DNA of 64,000 nt from Ascarosepion bandense (GCA_037127315.1 JBBBDQ010001687.1:515001-579000), one strand, 5' to 3'. Positions 22,203-32,355 are shown, counted from the first letter of the stretch. Program-made: numbers and translations. The notes: a model not told the origin generated them from the sequence alone.

Positions 22203-22312
22203 AATGCTGTTTCATTCTCCCATTACCATAAGGGCAAGTAGAAACTGTAAATGCAGAATCCATGTGTAATGCTGTTTCATTCCCCCATTACCATAAGGGC
22301 AAGTAGAAACTG
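22203..22312. repeat. Tandem duplication of about 60 bp
   Basis: Two near-identical copies of taatgctgtttcattc ... accataagggcaagtagaaa, about 60 bases apart. Confidence 0.85.
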
Positions 22313-22930
22313 CATAGCCTCAAAGGATTTTCTTTTAATCATTTCACCCACAGATAATCCTGGGTAAACGGCAGCAATGCTTCTGTTTGGGGGTTTGTGA
22401 GGCGCATGGAACTACCTCTTAATTGCTGTTGTTCCGAGGTCCACCTTGACCCGAAGTGGTAGCACCTGTTAGGGTCCCAACTATAGGCAAATAGTTAACC
22501 CTCAAACTAGGGTCAAAACATTATGAAAGTATAAAAATTGACTTTTGTAGATTTTTATACAGAAATAAAGAAATATATACATTTTTGAAGGAAAAAATCA
22601 ACAATACATTTTTAATACAAAACTATAAGACATCTTCAGTTTTCTAAAGACACCAGTTGAAATAATTCAAATAATATATGAATAGATTGTATTGTAGAAT
22701 CAATGTTTTTCAGGCATCTTCAAAATTCCTTTGTCTGTAGAACTGACTTTTTTCAGTAAATTGATGTTCAGAGTTATGATTTGGATTTGGAATAATCCTG
22801 AACATTTACCGTGAACAAACTGCCTGCATTTTTTTACAAATGTTTATCCAATACAAAACCCAAGAGCCACTCAAGATAGAGTTACTGAGGGAAGATGTAT
22901 AAATTGTAAAAGTAAAAGCTAAAAATTGCA
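22313..22930. other. No gene recognised
   Basis: Contains a GC-richer block (22340-22510) around ggtttgtgaggcgcatgg with no recognisable RNA or protein, then AT-rich sequence. A low-confidence PLE-like motif (agacatcttcagttttctaa) lies at 22628. Confidence 0.35.
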
Positions 22931-22939
22931 GTTTATATT

Positions 22940-23060
22940 GGGAAGATAATCGTAGACCTGAAGACATTAAAATTGTAGTTGTCGGGAAAGCATCCTCTCG
23001 GGAGACTGTTTTCCAAAGTAGCACTTCCTAAGAAGAAGCTGTCCGGGTATAACTTCCTCT
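22940..23060 (-). pseudogene. CR1-like LINE C-terminal fragment
   Basis: On the minus strand, a frame reads SFFLGSATLENSLPRGCFPD and NYNFNV, the FFxRxxxLWNSLPxxCFPDxYNL module of CR1/jockey-like ORF2. W has changed to E and about 40 codons are recognisable. Confidence 0.65.
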
Positions 23061-23435
23061 TTAGTAATGTTTTTAACAGCATTCTTTTCTTAATCATTCA
23101 TTCTATTAACCAGACACTTCCCACTAGCACACCCACCCACCTATACACACAAGCACAGATCTAGGGGTTAAAAAGTGAAAAAAAAAGCTATAAATTTTAG
23201 CAGTTATTTTTTTTCAGTTGTCAAATTCCAAATATCGAGAAATTTCATCAATTACAAAAGATTCGCTGTTTTTTATGTTTTCCCTTCCTTCCCCCTTGTA
23301 TAGGTGGGGGTATATTCTTTGAGAATAAAAGAGAATATTAAATTATCCATTTTCTTGTTTAAATATGGCCGAAGGAATCTTTGTCAAAGTTACACATTTA
23401 TACAGTTATTATCATCTTTCTAGACACTCCAACTT
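23061..23435. other. No gene recognised
   Basis: AT-rich with a C-rich patch at 23120-23150. No protein or RNA similarity noticed. Confidence 0.4.
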
Positions 23436-23439
23436 CCGG

Positions 23440-24040
23440 GGAAATGTTTCGTCCCAAAATGTTGTGGAGTAGTTTTTGCAATGAAGGTTATAATCGTGCT
23501 ATGTCGGTTTCTAATCGACTTAACGTACCCAAAATGTTAGGAACTTGGTAATCTTCCACTGAAAGCTGACTCCTTAGTATTCGGCTAACTGCCGACTAAT
23601 ATCAACTGCCTAGTAGTTCTACTGAACTCCAATAGTTGTTGCTCTTGTTTTTGTCTTTTTCAAGTTTTTTTTTCTGTTCTTACGATGGCATCTTCCTCGG
23701 AAAATCTAAGAATGGTTTTATTCAAGAATTTCGCAAAGGATTCATTGGTTGAATATGCACAAGCAAAAAAGTTAAATGCATAGGATCGATTAGATCATAT
23801 GAAAGAACTCCTATGAACTTCCCATTAACTCTTATTAATATAGGAGGGAGAGTCCATTATCTGAGGAATAGGTGTGTTTCACCATCACAGAGGGAGAGTC
23901 CATTATCTGAGGAATAGGTGTGTTTCAACATAACAGAGGGAGAGTCCATTATCTGAGGAATAGGTGTGTTTCAACATAACAGAGGGAGAGTCCATTATCT
24001 GAGGAATAGGTGTGTTTCACCATAACACAATACTAACTGA
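23440..24040 (-). mobile_element. Putative LTR with repeated 5' end and an insertion
   Basis: Inverted copy of 8110-8480. Its presumed 5' end on the minus strand (tgttatggtgaaacacacct) is repeated four times. About 170 bases (23636-23805), homologous to 24788-24945, interrupt it between actccaatag and ggaactcctatgaac-like sequence. Confidence 0.45.
23845..24030. repeat. 46-bp tandem repeat, four copies
   Basis: Unit agagggagagtccattatct followed by gaggaataggtgtgtttc; copies differ at one or two positions. Confidence 0.9.
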
Positions 24041-24045
24041 GAATA

Positions 24046-24205
24046 TCAGATGCTGTAAGCTTTGATGTGCAGTTGGTATGATGGATAACAACTCAGAAAT
24101 AATAATTAGAAAGTCGAGTTCTAATTCCCGTTGGGTTCGTTATATTCACTTACGCACTAATACACTCGGGAAAAGTAGGAATCCACTTCTTTTACCCCTC
24201 GGCTA
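24046..24205 (+). mobile_element. 5S-tRNA SINE fragment
   Basis: Starts with the last bases of a 5S (gatgctgtaagc), then gatgtgcagttggtatgatg (A-box-like) and gagttctaattcccg (B-box-like). The SINE core follows (cactcgggaaaagt, cggctatgggttaatta). Confidence 0.65.
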
Positions 24206-24479
24206 TGGGTTAATTAGTAAGACTTGTATCTCTAAAACATTATTATCTCAAAAAATAAATTCTTACAATCTAAAGGAAACTACCACCAATTTTAAATTTG
24301 TTGTTTTTCATTTTTTTTTTTTTACTTTTTCAGCGCAGTCTTATCGGTTATTACATGATGTTTCCGATTATCAAAAAGAAAATTGGAAAAAATTTAATAT
24401 TTAAACAATTGTAGTGGGGGTTCAGTTTCTCATACAACGTTATAGTAAATCAATCCTCCATTTTGGAACTGCACGCGTT

Positions 24480-24780
24480 GGGTTCGCTTTGTTTTGTTTT
24501 GTTTTGTTTTGTTTTTTGTTTGTTTTTTTGTTTGTTTTTTGTTTGTTTGTTTTTTTGTTTGTTTTTTGTTTGTTTTTGTTTTTTGTTTGTTTTTTGTTTG
24601 TTTTTTTGTTTGTTTGTTTTTTTGTTTGTTTTTTTGTTTGTTTTTGTTTGTTTTTTTTTTGTTTTTTTGTTTTTTTTTGTTTTTTGTTTTGTTTTTTTTG
24701 TATTTTGTTTTGTTTTGTTTTTTGTTTTTGTTTTTTTTGTTTTGTTTTTGGTTTTTTTTGGTTTTTTTTTTGGGGGGGGG
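24480..24780. repeat. T-rich (TTTG/TTTTG)n tract
   Basis: About 300 bases of T runs separated by single G, ending in a G8-G9 run. It yields long Phe/Cys and Lys/Asn/Gln open frames on both strands that are not genes. Confidence 0.95.
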
Positions 24781-24787
24781 ACGATTT

Positions 24788-24945
24788 GTTGCTCTTGTTT
24801 TTGTCTTTTTCAAGTTTTCTTCGGTTCTTACGATGGCATCTTCCTCGGAAAATCAAAGAATGGCTTTATTTTAAAAAATTCGCAAAGGATTCAGTTGTTG
24901 AATATGCGCAAGCAAAAAAGTTAATTGCACAGGATCGATTTACTA
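24788..24945 (+). pseudogene. Unknown ORF start duplicated at 23.64 kb
   Basis: An ATG at 24833 opens MASSSENQRMALF, then a TAA. With a shift, EYAQAKKLIAQDRFTIRLY continues in another frame. The same block occurs at 23640-23770 (MASSSENLRMVLFKNFAKDS). It resembles the start of a retroelement gag-type protein, but I cannot name it. Confidence 0.35.
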
Positions 24946-25555
24946 TAAGGTTGTATGAAAAACTGAACCCCCCACTAAAATTGTTAAAATATTGGAATTT
25001 TTCCAAATTTTCTTTGTCAATCGGAAAGTTTAGGGTTTAATCGATAAGATTGCACTGAAAGAAGTAAAAAAAAAGTAATAATCAACAAATTTACAGGTGG
25101 TGGTAATGTCGTACCGGCGAGTGACTGTAAAATGGAGGATCGATTTACTATAATGTTGTATGAAAAACTGAGCCCCCCACCCACCAATTGTTTAAATGTT
25201 GAAATTTTTACAAACTTTTCTTTTTTTTTAATTATAAATTTTAGGGTTTAATCGATAAGATTGCACTGGAAAAAGTAATAAAAATAATTGATAATCAACA
25301 AATTCACAGGTGGTGGTAATGTCGTACCGGTGAGTGGTTCCAAAATGGAGGATCGATTTATAATAACGGTATATGAAAAACTGAGCTCTCACCTAAAATT
25401 GTTTAAATATTGAAATTTTTCAAATTTTTTTTTTTTTTTTTTTGTTAATCGGAAAGTATAGGGTGTAATCGATAAGATTACACTGAAAAAAAGTAAAAAA
25501 AAAAATGAAAAACAACAAATTTAAAAGTGGAGGTAGTCTCCTTCAGGTCCCTTCC

Positions 25556-25920
25556 TCTCCATATGTGTCAGATAGAACTACTTTACATGGTACCAATAAA
25601 AGATAAAACCCTCTTAACTTGAATGCTTAAAGAAATATATCCATAGTTTGACAACTAAAAATGGAATGGAAAGTTTTGATGTCTAAATGTTCATAAACAA
25701 TAAATGTTTGTCTCTATTTCTGAAATGAGGTATTGTAACTATTTACACTATTTACATTGTTCGGACAGTGTCCCTCATCTTTATTGTCATATTCACTACG
25801 CGTCGGCCGTTGTACCCTCCGGCCTTCTTTAGGTGATATACAAGTTGGAATTTCGAATCCTTTCTTTCGTCCACCGAAGATTGTTCTAGTTCCATGTGCA
25901 ATGCCTTTTATGGATATCTC
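25556..25920. other. No gene recognised
   Basis: Opposing open frames of 69 and 91 codons overlap at 25714-25989. The minus frame includes IFGGRKKGFEIPT and KEGRRVQRPT. I recognise no family. Confidence 0.3.
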
Positions 25921-25924
25921 AGTT

Positions 25925-26015
25925 GCTTCAGCAACATATAGCCCAGTGGATAAAGGCGTTGGTTGAAGTAATACAGCAACTTCAACCAAAGAGTTGTGAG
26001 TTCAATATCTGGCCG
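25925..26015 (+). mobile_element. tRNA-like SINE head
   Basis: The A-box-like tatagcccagtggataaagg and B-box-like agttgtgagttcaatatctg are spaced as in a tRNA-derived SINE. Confidence 0.45.
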
Positions 26016-26079
26016 TGGTAGAGGTGAACAAAGACTTTGAGAGTTTAGTTACTAAAGGAAATACGTGCATAGAATACTG

Positions 26080-26715
26080 CTGTCATATATGGTCAGGCAC
26101 CCCTGCTGTTCATCTCTGTGTTCTCGACGGGCTCCAAACAGAATCTGTAATGTGATTGGTCCCTACTTGGCAGCTCGACTCCAGCGACTTTCTCACCGGC
26201 AGGATGTGGCTTCCCTCCGTCTCTTCTACAAATATTTTCATGGCTTCTGCTCCGACGAACTTAAGTCACTGGTGCCCCCGCCACAAGAATTTACTTGTGC
26301 AACCAGACTGGCAACAAGGTCCCAACCATTTATAGTTAGATCAACCAGATGCAGCCGACAATTCTACTCCATAAGCTTCTTTTCTCGCACTTCCTGCCTG
26401 TGGAACTCCCTTCCATATACTTGCTTTCCTGACGGCTACAACCTCCAGGAATTTAAATGCAATGTCAATTCCCATCTCTTATCTACTTGACTCCAGTTCT
26501 TTCTACATCACACTGTATATCTTGTTCTTTTCCTTTCTCTCTACCTTCTCAACTGTCTTCACACCTATGTTCTCTTCCTTCTCTTGCCCTTTCTCTGACA
26601 CCTTCTGTAACTGGTTCGTCTTTCTCTTTACTCTCCTCCTATATAAACTTTTACTCTTATGTAGCCCCCTGCGCATCAGTGGCGGTACCGCCTTGCTTGG
26701 GGTGAAACGATTAAA
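26080..26715 (+). mobile_element. CR1-like LINE 3' end with intact C-terminus and 3'UTR
   Basis: 5'-truncated copy. From about 26110 it encodes the C-terminal part of ORF2 (DGLQ-like frame, then RLQRLSHRQDVASLRLFYKY, GFCSDELKSLVPP, FFSRTSCLWNSLPYTCFPD, YNLQEFKCNVNSHLLST, stop at 26488-26490). A pyrimidine-rich 3'UTR follows with ctctgacaccttctgtaac. The end is gccttgcttggggtgaaacg before an A-rich tail. This is the clearest 3' end of the family in the window and the reference for reading the 10.8-21.0 kb and 45.5-45.9 kb copies. Confidence 0.85.
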
Positions 26716-26775
26716 AAAAACAGGAAAGGTATGCTCTTCTGTCAACAATTAAGGTTCGTTTCAATAGCTTTAAAT

Positions 26776-26920
26776 ATGCAGGTGGTGTAATGGATATCGG
26801 CTATGAATGATAAATCTGAGAGATGAGTTCGAATTCCAATCGAGTTCATTAAATTCGTTTACATGCAAATACCCTTATATGAATCCATCTTTTGATCCTC
26901 CCAGCTATGGATTAAATAGC
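26776..26920 (+). mobile_element. tRNA-derived SINE without 5S head
   Basis: The A-box-like gcaggtggtgtaatggatat, B-box-like gagttcgaattccaat and core motifs (aatacccttatatgaatcc, cagctatggattaa) match the 5S-tRNA SINE family from the tRNA part onward. Confidence 0.7.
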
Positions 26921-27532
26921 ATGATGAAGCACATACAATACAGTTAACAAAAGGATCGTAGAGTTTACAATGACTTGATCGATTCCAACTATGATCAATC
27001 GGATGAATAAATATCTCATGTTGCGTGGCGATTATCAGGGGGTCATTGGAGACAACGTATGAGAGGAGCGAGAGGAGGTGGTTCATGATGGCATTATTTC
27101 ACTGAAGACAGACGATGGGGAGAAAGGACTGTTGATGATAACATTTTATTTCTCTCATGAAAAAAAAAAGTAAAAAGTTGGTGAGGGGAAGAAAAACAGA
27201 TTTGAAGGTGACAAAAATAAAACGTCCCTTTGATGTTATTGATCACAACATATTCATCCATTCTTGATTGACAGTTGATCTGAGTGAAGCTTTTGGGACA
27301 GCCCCTACCCCAACGCCACTTGTATTTTCATCCATATCATTCATGGATTCGTGTTTGTTTATCCAGGCTTAATGTCTGACCTTAACAAAAAAATAACATT
27401 TACTTCTCTCTTCGTCTTTTTGAGAACATCAGTTAAGAATAAATAATTGTATGGGTTTATTTTTGGAACATAAACAACTTTATGGGGATTTTTGAGAACA
27501 TAACTGATTTTATGATACTTTTTGAGGGCTAA

Positions 27533-27569
<37 letters not shown>

Positions 27570-27600
27570 CATAACTCGGCCATAGCACTTTGAAATAAAC
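26921..27600. other. No gene; ends in a poly-T run
   Basis: Includes a T26 run at 27541-27566 and several copies of gaacataa-gattttatg-like text at 27460-27540. No coding signal. Confidence 0.5.
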
Positions 27601-27604
27601 AAAT

Positions 27605-27775
27605 CCCCGTCTGATTTCACGAAGTTGAAAAACGTCCGGTCGGTAGTTAGATGGGTGACCGCTTAGTAATAACAAATGGTGTAAGCTTTTAAAAGTGATG
27701 TGCGGGTGGTGTAATGGATAGCGTCTTCGAATGAGAAGTCGGAGATTTCGACAGCCTCTCTTCCAGAAGATTAGT
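27605..27775 (+). mobile_element. 5S-tRNA SINE, degenerate
   Basis: The 5S-like part (to 27687) keeps tagttagatgggtgaccgct and ggtgtaagct. It is followed after 9 bases by gatgtgcgggtggtgtaatg (A-box-like) and the beginning of the tRNA domain, which then diverges. It shows the 5S to tRNA order in plus orientation. Confidence 0.65.
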
Positions 27776-27864
27776 CTAATCCATGCCAAGGAGAATTGGG
27801 ACGGTTATGCAGGCAAAGGGGGTTCAACTCTGTGCGAGAAAAGTATATCTTATAAAGTGACCGG

Positions 27865-27865
<1 letters not shown>

Positions 27866-27902
<37 letters not shown>
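27866..27902. repeat. (TA)n microsatellite
   Basis: About 17 TA dinucleotides. Confidence 0.95.
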
Positions 27903-27904
<2 letters not shown>

Positions 27905-27949
27905 ATAATAAAATTGACTCTGTACGTATTCAAATCTTAAAATGTTACA

Positions 27950-28300
27950 CAAGTAATTTTTAAGAACCAGGAATAACCGGCAGAATCTAACTCCGTTATC
28001 GCCCTCGGCTATAAAGCTTTGGACAACGAGGGAAAAAAAAAAGAAAACTGCGGAGCACCGACAATACATACAGCACTTCACAGCAAAGAAAAAACCCTCA
28101 AACGGAACAAACCACAAAGAAAGAAAAGTGCTCGATACTAAACTAACCAAAAAGGATTAACTAAGAGGCAGTTACGTAGAGCAAAAACACACGAGAAAAA
28201 ATCGCAAGATCGCCAAGACCTTTATACCGCGGTTTCGCACAACGGCTCGTCAGGGCAAAGGCAGACCAAGGACTAATCAAATAAATAGACATCTATTAAA
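27950..28300 (+). mobile_element. Penelope-like fragment, plus strand
   Basis: Contains acgagaaaaaatcgcaagat followed by cgccaagacc, the reverse complement of which lies at 28545-28575 in a PLE nuclease fragment. Reading frames are broken. The two copies lie head to head about 330 bases apart. Confidence 0.5.
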
Positions 28301-28329
28301 GACTAACCCATTTGGGGAAGGGGGTGTTC

Positions 28330-28571
28330 GAAGGAAAAAAAAAAAAATTGGGGGGGGGGGGGGGGTTCACGTTTGTTGGCAGGTTCAAATTTAGCTATTG
28401 CTAGCTTCTCCTCGTCACATACCCTACAAAATTTATTGTTTTTGTTATCATTAGGGCACTTTTTTATTATTTCCCATTTCAAAATGGGGTCCTTTTTAAT
28501 TTTGGTTTTTATTTCCCATACATAGGTAGATAACGCTGTGCGATGTCTTGGCGATCTTGCGATTTTTTCTC

Positions 28572-28575
<4 letters not shown>
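28330..28575 (-). pseudogene. Penelope-like element nuclease fragment
   Basis: The minus strand encodes HRTALSTYVWEIKTKIKK, DPILKWEIIKKCPN and KFCRVCDEEKLAIAKFEPAN: the region downstream of the GIY-YIG core with the Cys-x2-Cys finger conserved in PLEs. It then runs into a G16 homopolymer (28351-28366) and an A-run. The core GIY-YIG motif itself is replaced by a TA microsatellite. Confidence 0.8.

Positions 28576-28624
<49 letters not shown>
28572..28624. repeat. (TA)n microsatellite
   Basis: About 26 TA dinucleotides between a PLE fragment and a Tc1-like MITE, which may have inserted into it. Confidence 0.95.
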
Positions 28625-28625
<1 letters not shown>

Positions 28626-29007
28626 TACCGGCCATAATTATTAGGTCACCCCAGTTTTTAAAAAGAAAATGATGTATTTCATACTATTTTTAGTATTTAT
28701 TGGCAAGTGGATAATTGTAAATAAAAATAGAATGCTTCTTTTGTTATTATTACTTTTCAAAATTTTACAAGGCATCAGGAAGCCTTTGCTTCGCCAGCCA
28801 ATAAGAAGAAGAGACTAGCATGGGGAAGAGAGCACAAAAACTGGACACCAGAACAGTTCATTTAATGCACATGTTATTGTGCAGTATTAGCAAAAGAACA
28901 ATTCTATTTTCATTTAGAATTATCCACTTGGCAATAAATACTAAAAATAGTCTGAAATACATAATTTCTTTTAAAATGGGGTGGCCTAATAATTATGGCC
29001 GGTAGTG

Positions 29008-29010
<3 letters not shown>
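28624..29010. mobile_element. Tc1-like MITE with long inverted repeats
   Basis: Both ends carry ctaccggccataattattag flanked by TA. The inverted arms extend about 110 bases (tgatgtatttcatactattt; ataattctaaat; aatagaatgcttcttttgtt). The middle (28800-28865) still encodes KKRLAWGREHKNWTPEQ on the plus strand, a motif of Tc1 transposases just before the second catalytic region. It is therefore an internally deleted Tc1 element of about 387 bp. Confidence 0.85.

Positions 29011-29080
<70 letters not shown>
29008..29080. repeat. (TA)n-(TG)n microsatellite
   Basis: About 11 TA then about 24 TG dinucleotides. Confidence 0.95.
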
Positions 29081-29084
<4 letters not shown>

Positions 29085-29344
29085 CCCCGAAAAAAACCGT
29101 CAATTGATCTGACGTGTCTTAAACCACTCGACCATGAAGGACTTACAGTTGGAAAAAGGCCTTTAGACACACAATTTTCTGATTTTTTTAAAGATATTCA
29201 CATCTGCTCTGTTTTCGAATCCTAATGTAAACAAAGAAAATTTATTTACGAAAACCTTTACAAAATGCATTAACTCCGACATATTTTTAAGTAATTCGTT
29301 TAAGCATTATTTGTAATGGATTCTCGTATTTGAGTAGATGCTCT

Positions 29345-29345
<1 letters not shown>
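29085..29345 (-). mobile_element. tRNA-Leu-like SINE, degenerate
   Basis: The minus strand holds catggtcgagtggtttaaga then cacgtcagatca, A-box-like as in the copies at 9.05 and 60.9 kb. Flanking sequence (tatttgagtagatgctctg) resembles their tail. Confidence 0.45.

Positions 29346-29347
<2 letters not shown>

Positions 29348-29403
<56 letters not shown>
29348..29403. repeat. (TA)n microsatellite
   Basis: 28 TA dinucleotides. Confidence 0.95.
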
Positions 29404-29406
<3 letters not shown>

Positions 29407-30395
29407 AGTTTATTTAGTTATAACTGTAGCATAGGGAGCTGGTTAATGTTTCTTTGATTCGGCCTTGTGTCAGACTTAACCGAACTCCCTACAGCTTACA
29501 GGATTTATGCAGAATTATCATCAGAAGGTTGGTAGTCTGTTGGAATGCGTGGATTAGGGTAGAAGAGTGGAATAATAAAATATACATTTTGAATGTTAAA
29601 ATAGAAATTTATTAAAAGTAGAAATAACACGAATTCGTAGAAATTAATGTTCTATGAGAAAGTTAAGAGTATCAAGAGTTCGTACAAAATGTTCGTAGTA
29701 ATCGTTGAAAGAGATAAGAAAAAAGAAAAAAGGACAATGTCCGAGTCGCTTGAAGTTGAAGTTACATTTTAGATGTTTCGTCTCGCGGCTCCCATCTGAC
29801 ACTCTGACTGAATGACGTTGATGAAATTCTTTTATTGTAATCTAGATTTTTCGCACTTACTTGCGAAGTCCTTTTTGATCTTGCAAGTCGCTCCCATTCG
29901 TCAAAAATCATTTTAGCACCTACTTGCGAAATCTGATTTCGACTTTTTCTTTAAGCAGATGGTCAATTCTTTTTTTATTTGGGAAAAACCAGGATTTCAC
30001 ACGTCATTGTGGATTTTTGTAAAAGTGAATCAGAAGGTTGATTTTAATAAATTTCCTTTCCGCTACACAACTACCGGCCTGCATAATCGAGAAATCTTGT
30101 TAGGAAAATATCCCTACACCAAGAAAACAACAAAAGCAAACTACAGATTCTCGAGGTAATATTTATTAAAAACTCTTAAGCCGTCAATTAATAGAATCAG
30201 CTATGAATACTGTAGTAATGTTCTAAAATGTTTGTAAGAAGAACAGTTGTTTTTTTTCATGCTTTAACATGTGCATGACCAAGACATTACAACATATAAA
30301 AAAATTACATTTTGGATAATTTTCACGTTCTAATGAACGCTAGCAATTTGTCAACCGTTATATTTGAAGCAGAAAAAATGTACAGTAATTTATAG
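29404..30395. other. No gene recognised; possible LTR-like block
   Basis: From gttcggccttg-like text at 29455 (acttaaccgaactccctaca) to about 29800 the layout resembles 44870-45370, and both may be decayed LTRs. Evidence is weak. Confidence 0.3.
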
Positions 30396-30399
30396 CAAC

Positions 30400-30626
30400 A
30401 CAGTTTTGCGGTTAGTTTTGTTGCCATAACTCACACTCCTGAAGATGATCTCGAAAGGAGATTGACAGTACTTGGGAACATTGAGAAATGAATGATAATA
30501 ACATCTGTCAACCTTACAGCTCATTTCTGACATCTTCCAATTATAATACGCGAAAGATTATCCGTGAGTATGAACGGATTTTATTAAAAATAAGCAGACA
30601 TAATGTTTGCAATTTATTTAATCTCA

Positions 30627-30683
<57 letters not shown>

Positions 30684-30960
30684 GTAAACTTATCATTTCA
30701 CTCGTGTCGAAAAACCCTCCGAGTGTATGCGCGGAAGAAAAAAATGGCTGTAAAAAAAGAAAGAGCTAAGCACGTGAACATCAGTCAAAGTACGTAGCCC
30801 AAAGAAAATCCCGAGACGAGTAATCTATTACAAAAATATGCTCAATACGTAAGCAGAGCAGAAAAAGTAAAGAGCCAAAAAAAAAACTACCAAGGTTTCA
30901 CCTAACCGGATCTTCAGGGAAGGTACGCCAACCTTCCTTGAAGATCCGGTTAGGTTTGTT
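30400..30960. mobile_element. Penelope-like tails with a hairpin
   Basis: At 30430, cctgaagatgatctcgaaag is a typical PLE 3' motif. At 30899-30955, cacctaaccggatcttcagg ... ccttgaagatccggttagg forms a nearly perfect 25-bp inverted repeat with a 6-base loop. A (CA)n-(TA)n tract lies at 30628-30683. Confidence 0.6.
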
Positions 30961-30976
30961 GGCTCTTTAGGTTATT

Positions 30977-30978
<2 letters not shown>

Positions 30979-31030
<52 letters not shown>
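30979..31030. repeat. (TA)n microsatellite
   Basis: About 25 TA dinucleotides. Confidence 0.95.
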
Positions 31031-31840
31031 GTGTGTTTGTAGAATGTATAAGAGAGGGTATCTGATACAAAATTAGAGTTGATGAGATAAAATGGGGAAC
31101 ATTTTAAACGACACGTTCCGCCGAAGAAGGTGAGGCGTGTGTTTTGCTTAAATTCATCAGGCCGGTGTGAAAGACTAAACTGTACGCAAGGAAACTGTGT
31201 TGGGATTTTTTTAGGATAAGAGAGGCAATAAAGTGAATTACCTTATCAGATTCGACGACTAGTGACCGGAAAGTATCATAAACATGATTCCTTTCTAAAT
31301 CGATTTTTTAAAAAATCAATATTTTTCAATTCTGACAATATCATAGCCTTAAAGAATACCTCGAAAATCTACAATCATTTATTTCCCTAATTCTTTTTTT
31401 TTTTTTTACGAATGGCCTAATCTATTTAGATTATAGATCATGTAGATCAATGTTCTGAATAATCTAAGACCCTATGAACAAAGATGATTGTTGGTCGGTT
31501 TTGTTTTATGGCACATCAACACCTCGGCGGGTCATTTATTGCCAACTAAATTTTATTTATTTATTGCTGGTAATACTTTTTCTTTCAACAATTTATTGTT
31601 GTTTTTATACACGTTTTGTGTCTAGCAATACTTTTTTCTTTTCAAGTATCAAGATTCATTGAGATTTGTTTTTAAGGACAGGGTTCCCAAGTCCTACCCT
31701 CTTATTTAACCCACAACTGGAGGGAAGGGTACCAGTGCTTTAAGTGAATGGAGGGTATCAACTGGAATTCGAACTCGGCTCACCGATTTCTCTTTCCGAG
31801 CCGATATCCACTGCACCACAACGCACATTCGTCACTATAC

Positions 31841-31959
31841 GCTTACAGCACCTGGTATTCCCAAGCGGTCACCCATCTAAGTATTGACCAGGCTCAACGT
31901 TGCTTAACTTCGGTGATCGAGCGAGAACCCGTGTATTCAACGTGATATGGCCATAAGCC
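31841..31959 (-). ncRNA. 5S rRNA-like unit 1
   Basis: 119 bases, the normal 5S length, with recognisable intragenic control region (reverse complement has aagttaagcaacgttgagcc and gatgggtgaccgcttgggaa) and the terminal pairing gcttatggcc/gctgtaagc. SINE-borne. Confidence 0.8.
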
Positions 31960-31966
31960 AATAAAC

Positions 31967-32085
31967 GCTTACAGCACCTGGTATTCCCAAGAGGTAGCCC
32001 ATCTAAGTACTGACCAGGCTCAATGTTACTTAACTTCGGTGATCGAGCGAGAACCGGTTTATTCAACGTGATATGGCCATAAGCC
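31967..32085 (-). ncRNA. 5S rRNA-like unit 2
   Basis: 119 bases. Differs from unit 1 by caatgttacttaac, ggtttattc and aagaggtagcccat. Confidence 0.8.
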
Positions 32086-32092
32086 AATAAAC

Positions 32093-32210
32093 GCTTATAG
32101 CACCTGATATTCCCAAGCGGTCACCCATCTAAGTACTGACCAGGCTCAACGTTGCTTAACTTCGGTGATCGAGCGAGAACCAGTGTATTCAACGTGATAG
32201 GCCGTAAGCC
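32093..32210 (-). ncRNA. 5S rRNA-like unit 3
   Basis: 118 bases; outermost unit (5' end of the SINE). Has cacctgatattcc and gataggccgtaagcc. Confidence 0.8.
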
Positions 32211-32355
32211 TCGAACAAAAATGAAGAACCAGACGAAGAATTCATGCAGGATATTCGCAAACATTGAAGATAAATTCTGGTAGTGAAATTAAATTAAATA
32301 GAACAACGGAATTAAAGGCAGTTACCAACAATAGAGACATAATGAAAAGAACATA

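Larger units (their letters stand above)
24262..25555. mobile_element. Foldback-like element with repeated arms, copy 1
   Basis: The left arm (24270-24480) contains the reverse complement of a roughly 205-base module. The module is then present three times in direct orientation on the right (about 24934, 25138 and 25352 onwards), each with gatcgatttactataa, gtatgaaaaactga, ttgtttaaatattg and caggtggtggtaatgtcgta. The right end reads ggaggtagtctccttcaggtcc, and the left end aaaggaaactaccacca is its imperfect complement. A T/G-rich tract fills the centre. No transposase is seen. Confidence 0.55.
31484..32210 (-). mobile_element. Composite SINE with three 5S heads
   Basis: Minus strand order: three 5S-like units (32210-32093, 32085-31967, 31959-31841) separated by 7-base gtttatt spacers, a tRNA-like domain (A-box-like ttgtggtgcagtggatatcg, B-box-like gagttcgaattcc), a core with ccagttgtgggttaaataag, and tail type 1 ending near 31484. 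The single-headed relative at 55.7-56.2 kb shows the unit structure clearly. Confidence 0.85.
31155..32355. repeat. Gypsy 5' flank, duplicated at 39196-40276
   Basis: 1,201 bases from catcaggccggtgtgaaag to agaacata, repeated almost identically downstream of the element (1,081 bases there). The difference is essentially one 5S unit. It contains a SINE with three 5S heads. Confidence 0.95.

Noticed and set aside
24414..25040. 208-codon Phe/Cys-rich frame and opposing Lys/Asn/Gln frames
   Set aside because: Translation of a (TTTG)n tract on both strands with no domain.
31841..32210. A functional 5S rRNA gene cluster
   Set aside because: The units are joined to a tRNA-like domain, core and tail, and the single-unit copy at 56 kb lies within a target duplication. 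They are SINE heads, though promoter activity is possible.
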